A stretch of DNA of 64,000 bases from Axinella damicornis (taxonomy: Eukaryota > Porifera > Demospongiae > Axinellida > Axinellidae). The first letter of the stretch is position 1. Every line of letters starts with the position of its first letter. Positions 45,501 to 56,100 of this stretch are shown here, one piece after another. The notes under the pieces are model-generated. The model was given only the letters and a program-made list of their open reading frames with translations. It was not told the DNA's origin and did no database searches. The stretch is taken from positions 5,278,824 through 5,342,823 of the forward strand of contig OZ007505.1 of NCBI GenBank assembly GCA_963931865.1, given 5' to 3'. The position numbers and the translations under genes were made by a program.

Positions 45501-48348
45501 TCACCCTGGGATGGGGGATGATACTAGGGAATGCCGGGATACTTGGACGGGTGGGGGGGTCCTAGGATAGGAGATGCTACTTGGGACTCCTGGGATGCCG
45601 GGGGGGGGGGGGGGGGGGGGGGATGCGCATGTACTTAGTACTTCATTGGACAAGTCCTGATGTCTCTGGACATGAGAGGATGGGAGGGGCTGTGAGAGTA
45701 CTACATGTACTCGCTTGGCTTATGCTGGCGGAAGAATGAGAAGCGTTTGATTCTACACATGTACAGTACCTGTGTTGCAATGGTATCTCTCTGCTCAGGA
45801 GGAGGGCTGAATTCCATTTCCTGTGACTCCTGCTGATGTTGTGCCCCCTCCTTCACTCGCTCCGGTTCCTTCCCCTCCTGCTGCCGTTGTTGCTCCACCG
45901 GCGGCTGTAGCCCCGGCTGTCTCTCCTGTCCTTGTTGCTCTTGTGACGGCCGCTCAGCGAGAGGGGAGGGCATCACTACGCCATTGTTCCTGCACCACTC
46001 TGTGTGTGGAGCACTTAGCAGTACAAGTCGATCCTCATTATGCAACACATCATCACATAATCATCCCATCTAATCCACATTTGGCACTATACACACTAAC
46101 TTATTCAACAAGCATCATCAGTACACACTCTCTCTACGTATGTGTTAAATCCTGGAATTCTTGTTTACTGGTTTTGCAAAAAACACCTGTCGTGGAACGC
46201 CATCAACATGCTAAAAACACCCCCAGTGCAAAGTACAAAGAGCAAGGATAGTGTATCAGAATGGTACTTTGGTACTTAGGTTTCAAAGCCTGCATGCTAC
46301 ACAATTACAGTGGGTAGTAGATCCTTCGTAACCACATCAGTAATCCCGGCGTTTGGTTATTTGCAGCAGAGTGAAGTGCACTACTACTAGGAGTACATGA
46401 CGTACTTGATAACAGAGCTGCTCTACTGTTTACTAGATGAAGTATCACGTCTGTACGGGCTTGCTCAGGCTTGCCCCAATTAGTGCAGCCTTACAGAATT
46501 ATACTCAGCCTCACCTTCACATATAACTCTGAAGATGGCCATGATGGGTTCTGACTTAGTCTCCAGTGAGCCCTGATCTTGTGAGCAGCAGACAACAGTA
46601 CCCTCTGCATGCATGGAGATAGTGAACACCACACTGAACACCACATATTTATTATATGTAGTGGGATACATGACCATACTATACACCTGTATACTATACA
46701 TGTGTATACTATACAGGTGTATACTATTGTGATGGATGGACTACATTATGGATTATAAGGACGTGATGATTACGTTAGTCTAGAGTTCTGTGTATTGATC
46801 ATTTGTGCTAGGCCATGCTAATGTGTTGGACATCTGTGCTGAGAGATGTTAATGTGTTGGTTATCAGTAGGTTCTTTGTGCTGATCCCCTTGCTAAGGTT
46901 TTTGTATAAATAGCAGAGTCAGCTTTGGTGCATGTACTATACAAGTGTATACTATGCACGTGTATACTATACACATGCCCAGCAAAAAACGGACTACTTT
47001 CTCTCCCCGTAAGTTTGCACAATATGGAATTTTCACAGTAGGCCATGTCATTGGGAGTGCCTGCACAGGCATATATCGTTTAGCCTTGTGCATCATGAGA
47101 TTTCTTCTTCAATACTGACAACAGGGGAGTAAAAGTCTAACTGATACTATGTTTAGTAACATAGCGTATTTGTGTCTAAAAATAGAACACACTATGATGT
47201 CATGCACCAGGAATTTCGTGACTCAGATCAGCACAACCACATGAGAAGCCACATAGCAACCACATTGGTGTGGAGAAGTAGGGGGACTACAGTATTGAAG
47301 GTCAGTGGCTAGTGACACGGGAGCCTTTCCTGACAAACGCATAGAATAGCTATTTGTGCGTCAAACGTACAAAACCCCAATTGCGTAGAACATAGTGCTA
47401 GCCTCATTCCCAGGTGTTTGAAAGGGGGAGACAGAGTGCCTGGGAACGAGGCTAGGGAGACAGAGAGTCTGGGAATGAGTGTCTCAGATGCAGTACACAC
47501 ACTCACCAGGGTAGTCAGTGCTGAAGTTGAATATGTACTCCACTTGGGAGCCACTGGGGAGTAAGGAAATCAGCAGAATAATGGTTCTTGTTCTCACCAA
47601 GTAAGTTGCAAAACAACTGGTACATGTATATTACCATAACAGTGTTGATGATTACTCCAAAAAATCAGAGAGCAAAATATTGCCCTAACAAAAAAAATCC
47701 AGAAGCACAATACAGTGAAACCTGTCTATAGTGGTCACTGATAAAACACCTACAGTGGCCATAAATACTGTGGTCCCATGGTAACTGCTACAGACAGGTA
47801 TTACACTCTTAACGTACTCCTTCTGGGGGTTCCGGAACGTCAATTGAAGGCAGTCCGCATTCTCATCCTGCACTGAAGGGGGACAGAACAGGGGAAGGTC
47901 ATACACAGACCTCACTGGCTGGTGGCAGTGGGACAGATCAGACATCGGTCAGGGAATGGGGGAATGGGGATACAAAAGTCCCCATGCTAAGGGTTCTGCC
48001 CCCTTATGTGGATGACCCCGTGGATAGAATATTAAAACCTCATGGAACCAAGGTTCACACGGTTTTATTATCTTTGTTAACATGGACATCACCTTCATCC
48101 TGCACAAAAATATATGCATGGGCAATATCAAATTCCTTCGACAATACACCATAGACAGATGGGTTGTTCAGTTGTTTCTCGTTCCATGCATACACCACTT
48201 TCATCTATGTCTAATGCAGCTATGACAACACATACAATTGTACAACTTGTTTACTACCTTCCCACAATGTCTCAATGAAGCTGCAGGTCTCACAGAAGGA
48301 CACCACGGCTCTGACATCCTTCCACAGCCTGGAACACCTGTCAGCCAT
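29053..48348 (-). CDS. PARP6/PARP8-type mono-ADP-ribosyltransferase with a UBA domain, 24 exons
   Basis: Exons in gene order: 48258-48348, 47818-47872, 47507-47553, 46515-46604, 45770-45999, 45322-45396, 44413-44516, 43933-43996, 42877-42970, 41832-41913, 39775-39839, 38679-38982, 38316-38409, 37568-37660, 34835-34927, 34398-34523, 33354-33419, 33002-33072, 32388-32436, 31603-31715, 30745-30817, 30311-30406, 29683-29746, 29053-29249. All have AG/GT borders and all phases join: 2436 nt, 811 residues plus stop. Landmarks shared with PARP6/8 are IMQTFVSQQW, SLNEFCVICDERHV, TRELCVFAFQSLGVM, VVDLLIAMANAA and QFLLISSPPAKE. The catalytic core has HGSSIENWHSI (His about 669), LHGAAYGKGIYLSP (Tyr about 704) and YVCTRFFFVY (Tyr about 776), the H-Y-Y set of mono-ADP-ribosyltransferases. 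A UBA domain (about 356-396, MLEMGFGAEESLEAL) sits in exon 12. Exon 5 is a Gln/Pro/Glu-rich linker. PARP6 and PARP8 cannot be separated here; it is probably their common orthologue. Confidence 0.93.
29831..30264. mobile_element. Foldback element in the PARP-like gene's intron
   Basis: The arms 29831-29987 and 30109-30264 are inverted copies (both carry ATTGGGAAATG, CGCTAACCAAAAATCTCT and GCGTGAGCAACTTGATT), about 85-90% alike by eye, around a 120 bp centre. The structure suggests a miniature inverted-repeat element or a relic foldback transposon. Confidence 0.8.
31443..31550. repeat. TAGCCTC-type hairpin
   Basis: It starts TAGCCTCGCTCCCAGGCT and ends GGGAACGAGGC. Inside is a perfect inner hairpin (AGCTTTTTGTTGCATA and its complement around 31500). 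One end looks duplicated (GGGAACGAGGAACCTGGGAACGAGGC, split over 31524-31550). No target duplication was seen. Confidence 0.75.
33571..33596. repeat. Poly-G run
   Basis: This is a run of about 26 G in a PARP-like intron. Similar runs occur at 45601-45621 (same gene) and 58428-58454 (MTO1 intron). Confidence 0.9.
33740..34240. repeat. Dispersed repeat with internal minisatellite, copy A
   Basis: The left shoulder is GTAGCTTCACTCGCTCAGCT, the centre is a minisatellite of about 27-30 bp units (TGCTGCTCCCCGATTGCGTC), and the right shoulder includes TCTGGAAGATTCCAGCCC and AACATCCCACTTC followed by CA repeats. Copy B lies at 39085-39570. Confidence 0.85.
35455..35845. repeat. Foldback repeat in a PARP-like intron
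   Basis: About 35460-35575 (GGCAACTTGCATGATTACGT...TGTATTGGGAATGGCTACC) is inverted at about 35705-35840. The left arm is also related to 28622-28690 in the direct orientation, so this is a dispersed family. Confidence 0.75.
36030..36450. repeat. Dispersed repeat with a short pyrimidine tract, copy A
   Basis: The segment shares with 62245-62990 the order: a Lys-rich-like A stretch (ATACAAAAAAATCTCT), CAAGAAGACTCC-type sequence, a pyrimidine tract ending CTTCAGACA, ACGAAACAGCAGCATTTTC-type sequence, and GTGCGCATGCGCAC. The tract here is only about 40 bp of CTT repeats. Confidence 0.75.
36881..37154. mobile_element. Miniature inverted-repeat element, copy A
   Basis: The arms 36881-36998 and 37039-37154 are near-perfect inverted copies (TAGCAGGATGTAGGGATACC, GTAAGGAAACAAGAGGGATG) around a 40 bp centre. 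A diverged family member lies at 63071-63336. Both follow, at a similar distance, copies of the same pyrimidine-tract repeat. Confidence 0.85.
38465..38560. repeat. Short tandem repeat
   Basis: GGGTCAAGGGGCATGTAC-like units are repeated four to five times in a PARP-like intron. Confidence 0.85.
39085..39570. repeat. Dispersed repeat with internal minisatellite, copy B
   Basis: It has the same organisation as 33740-34240, with about nine minisatellite units and a CA run at the end (39547-39580). The two copies differ in unit number and by scattered substitutions. Confidence 0.85.
40605..41734. mobile_element. Giant palindrome (foldback element), arms of 536 bp
   Basis: The left arm 40605-41140 and the right arm 41199-41734 are inverted copies with only scattered substitutions and no net length difference, around a 58 bp centre. 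The ends are GTAGAGAA...TTCTCTAC. The arms carry AATTATCGGACACC, GGAAGTGGGCGTGACCTTCC and a frame (40879-41232 plus, and its mirror 41218-41457 minus) that stays open in both arms. It lies in the intron after exon 41832-41913, whose edge is about 100 bp away. No target duplication was found. Confidence 0.9.
43098..43250. mobile_element. TAGCCTC-family hairpin element with 9-bp target duplication
   Basis: This 153 bp near-perfect hairpin starts TAGCCTCGTTCCCAGGCC and ends GGCCTGGGAATGAGGCTA. It is flanked on both sides by GCACATTGG (43089-43097 and 43251-43259). It lies in a PARP-like intron. Confidence 0.9.
43370..43665. repeat. Nested inverted repeat
   Basis: TGCCACATATCC at about 43375 is inverted at about 43650 (GGATATGTGGCA). 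CAGTATCCGATCGTGTCATT is inverted at about 43605-43625. An inner hairpin (ACTCAACTGGCTGCGT / ACGCAGCCAGTTGAGT) lies at 43490-43542. It appears to be a relic foldback element. Confidence 0.7.
44570..44655. repeat. Short hairpin
   Basis: CAAGAGCGCATGATGACATC and its inverted copy GATGTCATCATGCGCTCTTG flank a centre of about 20 bp in a PARP-like intron. Confidence 0.85.
45601..45621. repeat. Poly-G run
   Basis: About 21 G lie in a PARP-like intron, in a G-rich neighbourhood (45530-45621). Confidence 0.9.
47399..47454. repeat. TAGCCTC-type hairpin
   Basis: This 56 bp element starts TAGCCTCATTCCCAGG and ends CCTGGGAACGAGGCTA. It lies in a PARP-like intron next to the exon 47507-47553. No clear target duplication was seen. 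Confidence 0.78.
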
Positions 48349-49906
48349 CACTCCTCAACGACTCACTGCATCAGACACACTGCTCTGCATGCTTTGTAAT
48401 GACATGACACAGCATGTTCTAAAAGCAGCGGGGATTCGGTGTTGACTGTTTCAAATTTACTGAACACGCGCTTTATTAGAGTGTTCGTTCCCAGGCTAAT
48501 ATCCACAATGCAACCTGGAGTGGGAACGGCCGCGGAACCGGAACGAGGCTAGTCGTGTGTATGAAAAGCAGCAACAGAGCGGGCAAGAAGTCTACAAGAG
48601 CAGCATCAGGCAAGACTCCAGCTGAGCAACTTAGTTTGATGTGTAAGTAGTTTCCTGATTATTGACTTTAACCGTGGTGCCCTTAATTTCTGGAGGGCGG
48701 GGTGCGTGCCAGAACCCTCACACAGAAAAGGAGAGTCAGTATTCAAGGGGGCTCTTGACTTTTATTCCAGCTGTTGACCATACTCATAATGCCCTTGATC
48801 TGATAATATAAGGAGGGATGCACAGCAACTCCTCAGTATACGGGCTCAAGATGCCACACAGCGAAGCCAGCAAAGATAAAGTCTTGTCATCAAAATTCTC
48901 ATGTACACTGATACTAGTACATGTACACCACCACCTGTTGTGGAGGGCACCCTGGGGGCATGCTCATTCCCAGACCTTCTACACCTCCAGTTATTGATCA
49001 CTTACAGTATGCAAAAATGATAGTGTAGAAGGCCTTGGAAGGAGGCTAGGCATGCATACTGCTACATGTGTACATGTATAGCACACTAATTTTATACTAT
49101 GCTAGCTAAGTATCTTGGGCTAGGAATGAGATATGAGGCTGGCATTTGCACCATTGTGATCAGAATGAATGGAGCTTTCAAGTGATGTCCATTTCGCTGT
49201 AGGTTGAATTTTGACCCAAAATCATTAAAAAAACCCATGGATTATAGCCTTTGGTCGAGTGCGATTTTTGGCAAAAATGTGACCGAAATTAAAATCACTT
49301 TTAAGGGCATCATTTGAAAGCTCCTTTTGTGCAGATCACAATGGCACAATCCCCAGCTTCATATCTCATTCACATACCCATACCTAGTGCAAAGTTCTCT
49401 TCCAAGTCTATTCCCAATACCAATTTTGGTCCATTTGGCACATCAATCACCCTATAACAGGGTGCTGTTTCTGCCAATTGTGGTTTAATTCCAAAACGGC
49501 ATGTCAAACAACCAGAATCTTTATGTGCCGTTCCTGGTGCTGATTACGTGGAACAGTTTATCCCCCAACCATTTATGTCAAAATGTGCCGATAATGGTTT
49601 ACTATACCACATACCTACTTTATTGATATGTGAATTCCATCTGTGCTGCTCGCGATTGCCATAGGGCCATGGGTTGCAACGCTACTGTCTGAACAGCTGA
49701 GGGAGGCGATGTGCAGGGCTGGTTGACCAGAGGGGTGTTGTAGGCCGAGCTGGACCTTTCATTCATGCCCATAGCGTGGGGTCCAGCTAGTGTAGTAATA
49801 TTAAGAGAGCTACCCAAAAACCGTCTGTCAAGGTCTGGTGGGACTGGCTTGATGCCATGTGTACTGATGTACGTAGTAACCACTCCCACTCCCGCAGTTG
49901 GTCAGT
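48349..49906. promoter_or_regulatory. Divergent intergenic region between the PARP-like gene and MTO1
   Basis: The two genes start head to head about 1.56 kb apart, so the promoters of both must lie here or nearby. No TATA box stands out. It holds a TAGCCTC-type fragment (48485-48552), a possible second one with ends near 48960 and 49047, and a plus-strand frame starting at 48561 (MKSSNRAGKKSTRAASGKTP) that ends at a GTAAGT donor near 48643. That frame could be a 5' exon or chance. Confidence 0.5.
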
Positions 49907-52900
49907 ATGCTGTCATCAATCATCCGTTTACACCTTCGAAAGAAGTCCTGGAATCATGTGGCAGTCTACCGCACTGTCTATCTACAATCCCATCACACCA
50001 GACAACCTAATCTACTAAGGCGCACTTGCTCAGCTGCTAGCAATGAGGGAGATCCTCAGTCTATGTACGATGTCGTCGTTGTGGGTGGGGGACATGCTGG
50101 AACAGAGGCTGCGGCTGCCGCTGCACGCATGGGAGCAAACACTCTCCTGGTTACCCACAAATTCAGCACCATCGGTAAGACTTTTGTATGGCCTGGTAAT
50201 GAAACCATTATTATGGCAACCAAAATTTGCAGGCCACCAGCTGAACATGGAATGGGCAAAAGACAATGCATTTGTGATGGTAAAATGAAAAGCACTCCAG
50301 CTTCTATGAATAGACTTGTTGATCATCTTGTGTCTCAGGAGACAGTATTCCCAAAACTCAAACTTCATAGCAGTTGTGTCAGTAGCTAAAGAAGGCTCAT
50401 GAGCTCACTTGCTTGAAAAGAAGAACAAGTTGACCATTGTTCTCATCCACTTTGTTCTCGCTGTAGGAGAGATGTCTTGCAATCCCTCATTTGGAGGTAT
50501 TGGCAAGGGGCACCTCATGCGAGAGATTGATGCACTGGATGGACTGTGTGCACGGATATGTGGTGAGTTAATTGTATCAGTTTTTGAGCTGGCATGCATT
50601 GATTTCCATTGCATACTTACATGGTAGTACATATGAGCAAGCAAAAATTCAGTGCGCCATCAATATGTGGAGCCTCAAAAATACAAACCGATGCCCAGCA
50701 GCAGATCATTATGCACTTCATCTTGTCAAAGTACATACTATCACCGAGGTGTTAGATGTCCACAATAAACTTAGCCATTGCCTGCAGGCCTACAACAGGA
50801 AGAGAATTAACCTATAACTAGGCCACACCTTGAAACTACCATATTTTGTTTAAAGGTCAAGGTGTTTGGTTGACTTGCAACAGTTATGTACTGTCACAAT
50901 GGGTGTTACTACATGTACCATGCACAAGTATGTGAATAAACATAATCAGAGGGAGGATGGAGGTTGATAATGTTGTCTTTGATGTTATTATGAAGTATTC
51001 TGTCAATCTTGTGTTACAGATATCTCAGGGATTCAGTACAGAGTGCTGAATAGAAAGAAGGGCCCCGCAGTATGGGTAAGATCACTGACTCCTGCTAGTT
51101 ACATATACGTACACTGTACAACATCTTGGTGGTGTGTTACTGAAGTACGTAGCTTTTGCTGTCACTGAGCTCTGGTTCAGGAAGTTGCACATCAGTTGTG
51201 CACGTGGTGAAGCATAGTCTTCATTTTACGTACGATGGTGGAGATTTTAATAAGCATGTAGCTGTCTACATGTACATATTTATCTACGAATACAATACTA
51301 CGATAATTATTGCTCACCGTTCATGCTTCCGTCCCAGGGTTTGCGAGCTCAGATTGACCGTGACCAGTACCGACGGAACATGCAGGAGGAGATCAGCGGA
51401 ACAAGAGGCCTGCATGTCAGGGAGGACTCTGTGGAGGACCTGGTCATTGAAGGGAATGAGGATGGAGCCTTACCTGAAGTAGTCGGAGCATGCTTAGGTA
51501 TTGTATACCGTTGCAGTGATCAGCATATTAAGTGCTGTACTTATAGCCAGCTGCAACACAGATTGTGGCCCCCCAGAACTAAATACGGATTTTTACCATA
51601 TTTGGACAGTCTGATTGTGAACCTGGACACAAACTTCCACACAGTGTTCATGGAAGTGACCAGCAAATCCCATTGAGCTATATATACGTACCTGGTAATT
51701 TCTTACTCCCAGACTACATGACCTACTATAGACATTAATTCTCTCCCTCTTGCATGGCAACTTCCGTCTTCACTGCTGCATCCGAATTACCAGTCTAGCA
51801 GCTTAGTAATCCCTATTCTACCAGTGCACTACTGAAACAATAACTTGGCTTCTCACGTAGTGAAAGAGATATTATAGGCCCATACCAAACTCAGGGAGAG
51901 AGATATCTATACTGCTTATATACCTTCACGACCACTCCCACTCTAGGCTACAAGTATTATGGATCTAGTATGGATACTTATCTTTCACAGGGTCTGGTGA
52001 AGTTGTAAGGAGCAAAACTGTGATCCTGACTACTGGAACCTTCCTACGGGGAAGGATTATGATAGGTTGGTATAGCTCCAGTATTGCTGTAAGTACAAGC
52101 TGGTGGATGCAATCAGTGTCTATCCATGAGATGAGAGTGAGACCTGAGACATCATTCTGAAAAGTGAATTTGCCCTACTAGTTGTGCTACAAGTGTGCTA
52201 CACTGACTAGCTGCAGATGGCTGCACACCACACGTATTGTGCATGACTGTATTGTGGCTCTTCTCCCGGCGTGTTGTCCAGGTTTGGAGAGTCACCCAGC
52301 GGGTAGGAGAGGGGATGCTCCAGCAATTGGGCTGGCCACCACACTGGAGAAAGCTGGGTTCACCTTGAGAAGACTCAAAACTGGTACAGACTCTTCTTCC
52401 CTCCATCTTGTGATCGCCTGTTGGGTGGAGTGCATAAGCTTGCATTTGTGGGCTCTTTGCTAATTTGCGGTATTGAAATGAGGGATGAAGTACATGAATA
52501 ATCTTGCTATCAATCGTACCACATGGTACAGGGCTTATGTTATTGTTAATACTGTAATGGCAAATGTAGTCATGGATGGCGTCACTTGTCATGAGCACAA
52601 TCGTCAGGCTAAACGCTCTTAGTATTGTCATTCTAATACACTCTTGCTTGTCGACATCCTTTGGCCTCTCAATCTTCCTCTATACTGCAGGCACACCTCC
52701 AAGAATTGACAGCAAGACCATTAACTATACTTTCCTACAACCCCAACCGGGAGACGACCCCCCGATACCATTCTCCTTCCTCAATGAAGAAAGAGGAATA
52801 GAGGTACCTACAGTTACAAATTATAGTTTGTAGAATACTACCGCTTGTGCAAGTAGCTTACAGTGGCGGGCAAGCAACACAGTGTACATGATACAGCTTT

Positions 52901-53100
52901 TCTGTTGAGGTAATGTTGCATCTTAAGAACAAGGCTGGTATGAAAGTCCACTCACCTGAGGTTCAACGCCGATCATAACCTCCATTCACTCCTCTTCATG
53001 GAGTGCATTGTGTCTGTAATCTCAATATCTCAAACTGTACACTGTCTAGTCCAAAGACAGTTGAATGACTTGAAGGATCTCTTTTCTGTCCCCCCCCCCC

Positions 53101-53131
<31 letters not shown>

Positions 53132-56100
53132 ACACACACACACCACACATACACACACACACACCACACACACACACCACACACACACACACACACCTTT
53201 TCCGTGTTCTGTGGAGGTGGACCAAGTTTGTTGTCACCTCACTCACACCAACACAGCCACTCACAACGTCGTCCTTGACAACATGCACCTCAACAGACAT
53301 ATACTGGAGGAGGTAACAGGACCAAGGTACACTTTGTGTGCTAGCTACAGCTCCAAGTAGTAGTTGGCAGGTACAAATGTAAAAGCAAAAATTGTTCATC
53401 CCAAGTATGTGTCACACTTAAGTACACTAACAACTATGCCCCATAAAACCATCTCTTTCTACCAAGGCTTGACATGGAGGTGTATGCAACGTAGAATGAG
53501 CCCTAGGGCAATGCATGATGCAAAATCAGAAATACAGTTTCCGTTATCAATTTGGACACAAAAATAGAGTAGCACAAATTCTTATAGCGCCCAAGGTATT
53601 AGATTCGGATCAACATTGGATCATGTTGTGAAACAGACCATCCCTGAATACATTTTTCATTGCACGTATTTTTATTTGATGCAGCAAAGTTTGAAACCTA
53701 TTCTGCGTTAGCGTATTAGTGACTTATGATCAAGAGTGTTACACTACTGTAATGTGTAGGTCTCTACAGCAGCTATCCAGTATGCCGTTCAGCTCATAGA
53801 GTGACTTATGATCAAGAGTGTTACACTACTGTAATGTGTAGTCCCTACAGCAGCTATCCAGTATGCCGTTCAGCTCATAGAGTGACTTATGATCAAGAGT
53901 GTTACACTACTGTAATCTTGTGTGGTATCACAAGCCACTATACAGCAGCTATCCAGTATGCCGTTCAGCTCATAAGTTGTTTGGATGTACATACGTAGGT
54001 ATTGTCCTTCTATTGAAGCCAAGGTGATGAGATTCAAAGGTCGAAATCATCAAGTATGGCTGGAACCTGAAGGTGAGTGTGAGCATGCTGTCAGTCATAA
54101 ATGCAGTTGCTGTATTATCGCTGAAAAGTGCATGACTATATAGTCCCACAAAATTATTGAATGCTGAATCTGAACACATTGGTACTTTGACCTGTTGCCC
54201 TTCGGCAGCAGTCTCCTGCCTCACGCTTTTGGACGCTGTGTGGGAGAGAGCCTGGGCTTGAGGCTAGTGTAGTCTGTATAGAGAGAGGCTATGTACAAAC
54301 GTGATAGGATCATGTGTAGATGTACTGGGGCCAATTCAGGAGCTGTTCAACCTACTATACGTTGTTTGTGCTTTTGAAAGAGGCTATGTTTGAGTGGGCA
54401 TATTCCCGGACATATTTAAGATACTACGGTATGTGCTTGTGTCAGTACATGAAACAGTTTGTACCATAGTGCAAGGGCATTTGAAAGGCACCGCTACAGT
54501 GGACAAATCCCATGTACACTAAGCAGTGCCTTTGAAGCCAGGGTATATCAATACCCTAGGGTATATGAGTACAATGTAGCAGAGCTATAATGGTGGTGAG
54601 AAGATACTGGTCCATACCAGCTTGTCACTTTCTGTTTGGAAGGTCTCTCCACGGATACTGTCTACCCTAATGGGATATCCTGTACCTTGCCGGAGGATCT
54701 ACAGCAAAAGATGGTCAACACTATAGCTGGACTTGAGAACGCAAAGATGCTCTGCCCAGGTATATATAGCAGCTGCCTGTGCATGTGTTCAGTGGTCACT
54801 CATGCAACTGAACTGCGAACTTCCTCTATAGCTGGGAGGGCGTATGCTCCATGTGTATGTTCCTTTGTTGTGGAAGTGAATTCAAGGGAGTGTACACCTG
54901 CCAGAAAATTGATTGGCACAGCTTTGGCAATACTAGGGCAATAAGATTATACTAGGGCCTACATTATGGCAACGATATACTAGGGCCTACATTATGGCAA
55001 CAATATACTAGGGCCTACATTATTACATATTGGCACAGATCATGTGAACCAAGTTTGTCCAAATTACGAAATCTGGTACATCAGATAGGAAAGAGAAACA
55101 GATTATGCTGTATACCTGAAGTAGTACGTACCTGCTTAGTACAACATTATTAGCCTCGTTCCCAGGTTTTCCCACACATATGTGAACAAAATTCTATACT
55201 CTAAGTGATTCAAAGCTGGGCAGGGGCCTGAGAACAAGGCTACAACATTATCAAACAAGCTTAGGTGCCCACAAACCAGTCAGTAGCTAGTGTACTGACA
55301 AACTGTATTCTGCATGTCTGCACGTAAATAACAAATTCTATTGATTTTGTCTCTGCTATTCAGGATATGGTATTGAGTATGACTGCATTGACCCACGTCA
55401 GTTGGACCCTTCTCTTGAAACAAAGCGTGTAAAGGGCCTCTTCCTTGCTGGACAGATCAATGGCACCACAGGATACGAAGAAGCAGCTTCTCAGGTATTG
55501 GTTTTCTGTGATGATACGTGTAATGCACGGGGAGTTGAGCACTTACGGTGTTGTCATATTGCTGTGGTTCCAGTCTAGTACAAGTGCAGACCTGTGGACA
55601 TAGCTAATATCGTACAGTATTGTGCAATAAAAGTTGTTGTCGTGGAATCACGATATTCTGGAGCTAAAACTGAAGGTATGCTGTTCCTTGCCATATTTAT
55701 ATGTTTACATAAACATCAAATAGTTGGGGCAATGCCATTAGCCCTTTAAGATCTAACGTTGCATATCTGCAACGTGAGACTTTCAGCTTCATGATGTCAC
55801 ATCCGGCAATGTCCTTGAGAGATAGGCTCTGCGCCAGCAGAAAGGGCGGGGCAGGGGGAGGTGGGTGGGTGCACCCGAAGGGTGCAAACAGCATGGCCGC
55901 GTTTGGGCTCAGCTTTGAACGGCCCTTGGTTGGAGCCGGGTAGGCCATTTCTCGGGTTTTAAGCATAAATGGACTTAGAAAGTAGCTGTCTTGCCTTGTA
56001 GGCCCTCCATTTCCAGTGTTCATGGTCAGTTTTTTAGCTACGGCAGGTTGGCTACTTCTCGGGAGGCTTGATTGCAAGTTCGTTAGTTGGTGGGTGTGGT

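Noticed and set aside
49620..49889. Minus-strand 89-codon frame as the first exon of the PARP-like gene
   Set aside because: The exon 48258-48348 has its own in-frame ATG (48346-48348) giving a start that aligns with the family N-terminus, and no donor links the two.
49765..50010. Second plus-strand frame overlapping the MTO1 start
   Set aside because: The MTO1 frame is supported by the FAD motif and by splice phases. The other frame has no similarity and ends within the exon.
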